Positions 5,052 to 5,346 of a stretch of DNA of 5,346 nt are shown piece after piece. Each line of letters starts with the position of its first letter. The stretch's first letter is position 1. The stretch covers positions 1 through 5,346 of the forward strand of contig JAGHBX010000192.1 in NCBI GenBank assembly GCA_021160785.1. The letters run 5' to 3'. Below the pieces are notes generated by a model. The model saw only the letters and a list, made by a program, of their open reading frames with translations. It did not search any database and had not been told where the DNA came from. The DNA comes from Planctomycetota bacterium (GTDB lineage Bacteria > Planctomycetota > Phycisphaerae > Sedimentisphaerales > Anaerohalosphaeraceae). A program made the position numbers and the translations under genes.

Positions 5052-5067
5052 TCCCGATTCATCGGGA
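5052..5067. repeat. TCCCGAT inverted repeat
   Basis: TCCCGAT (5052-5058) and ATCGGGA (5061-5067) are perfect inverted repeats two bases apart, realistically a 6-bp stem with a 4-nt loop. The hairpin lies between the DAHP synthase and murG genes. No T-run follows on the minus strand, so it is not a standard terminator. The surrounding GTAGGGTG and GCCCACC suggest a small dispersed palindromic element. Confidence 0.55.
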
Positions 5068-5094
5068 TTAGCCCACCGCAATTACTTAGTTCCT

Positions 5095-5126
5095 GTTGCG
5101 GAAACAACATTTGTCATTCCCGCAAC
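5095..5126. repeat. Hairpin holding a TGTCATTCCCGC remnant
   Basis: GTTGCGG (5095-5101) and CCGCAAC (5120-5126) form a 7-bp stem with an 18-nt loop. Inside it, 5112-5123 is the exact reverse complement of 12 nt of the palindromic repeat at 1667-1712. It lies about 30 nt past the DAHP synthase stop but lacks a T-run on the minus strand. Confidence 0.5.
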
Positions 5127-5154
5127 GGATGCTACTTAACAGACGACGACTCGC

Positions 5155-5346
<192 letters not shown>

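Overview
The window looks like chromosomal DNA from a planctomycete-type bacterium, perhaps the Phycisphaerae side of the phylum. This is inference and nothing was searched. The support is a combination: a PEP-CTERM exported protein, a four-repeat DUF11/OmcB-like lipoprotein of a type common in planctomycetes and chlamydiae, a MurG with non-standard motifs, and spacers full of short palindromic and degenerate repeats.

Layout. Positions 1-514 hold no confident gene. They contain a pair of palindromic direct repeats around a strong hairpin (1-123), a near-consensus leftward promoter (202-230), a CACGAAG triplet repeat (249-272) and a likely rightward promoter (343-371). Two rightward genes follow: a small secreted protein (515-784) and, overlapping it by 14 nt, a PEP-CTERM protein (771-1424). 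A stretch of about 57 nt just before the first gene (401-456) recurs at about 82% identity just before the second (694-750), so the first gene now ends inside the second copy. Positions 1425-1935 are a non-coding spacer between convergent genes. It is made of nested repeats and ends in a clear Rho-independent terminator serving the leftward lipoprotein gene (1936-3528). Leftward murG (3830-5020) lies upstream of that, behind a 301-nt spacer. The right edge holds the last 63 codons of a leftward type I-beta DAHP synthase gene (5155-5346).

How the genes relate. DAHP synthase (entry to the shikimate pathway) and MurG (lipid II synthesis) are housekeeping enzymes on one strand, 134 nt apart. MurG is therefore not sitting beside other dcw-cluster genes on the side that is visible. 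The lipoprotein and the two secreted proteins are envelope or surface proteins. No exosortase lies in the window, so sorting of the PEP-CTERM protein must depend on an enzyme encoded elsewhere.

No complete novel system is visible. The best leads are the duplicated leader with its truncated-looking secreted gene, the leftward promoter reading into palindromic repeats, the nested repeat block between the convergent genes, and the unusual MurG motifs.
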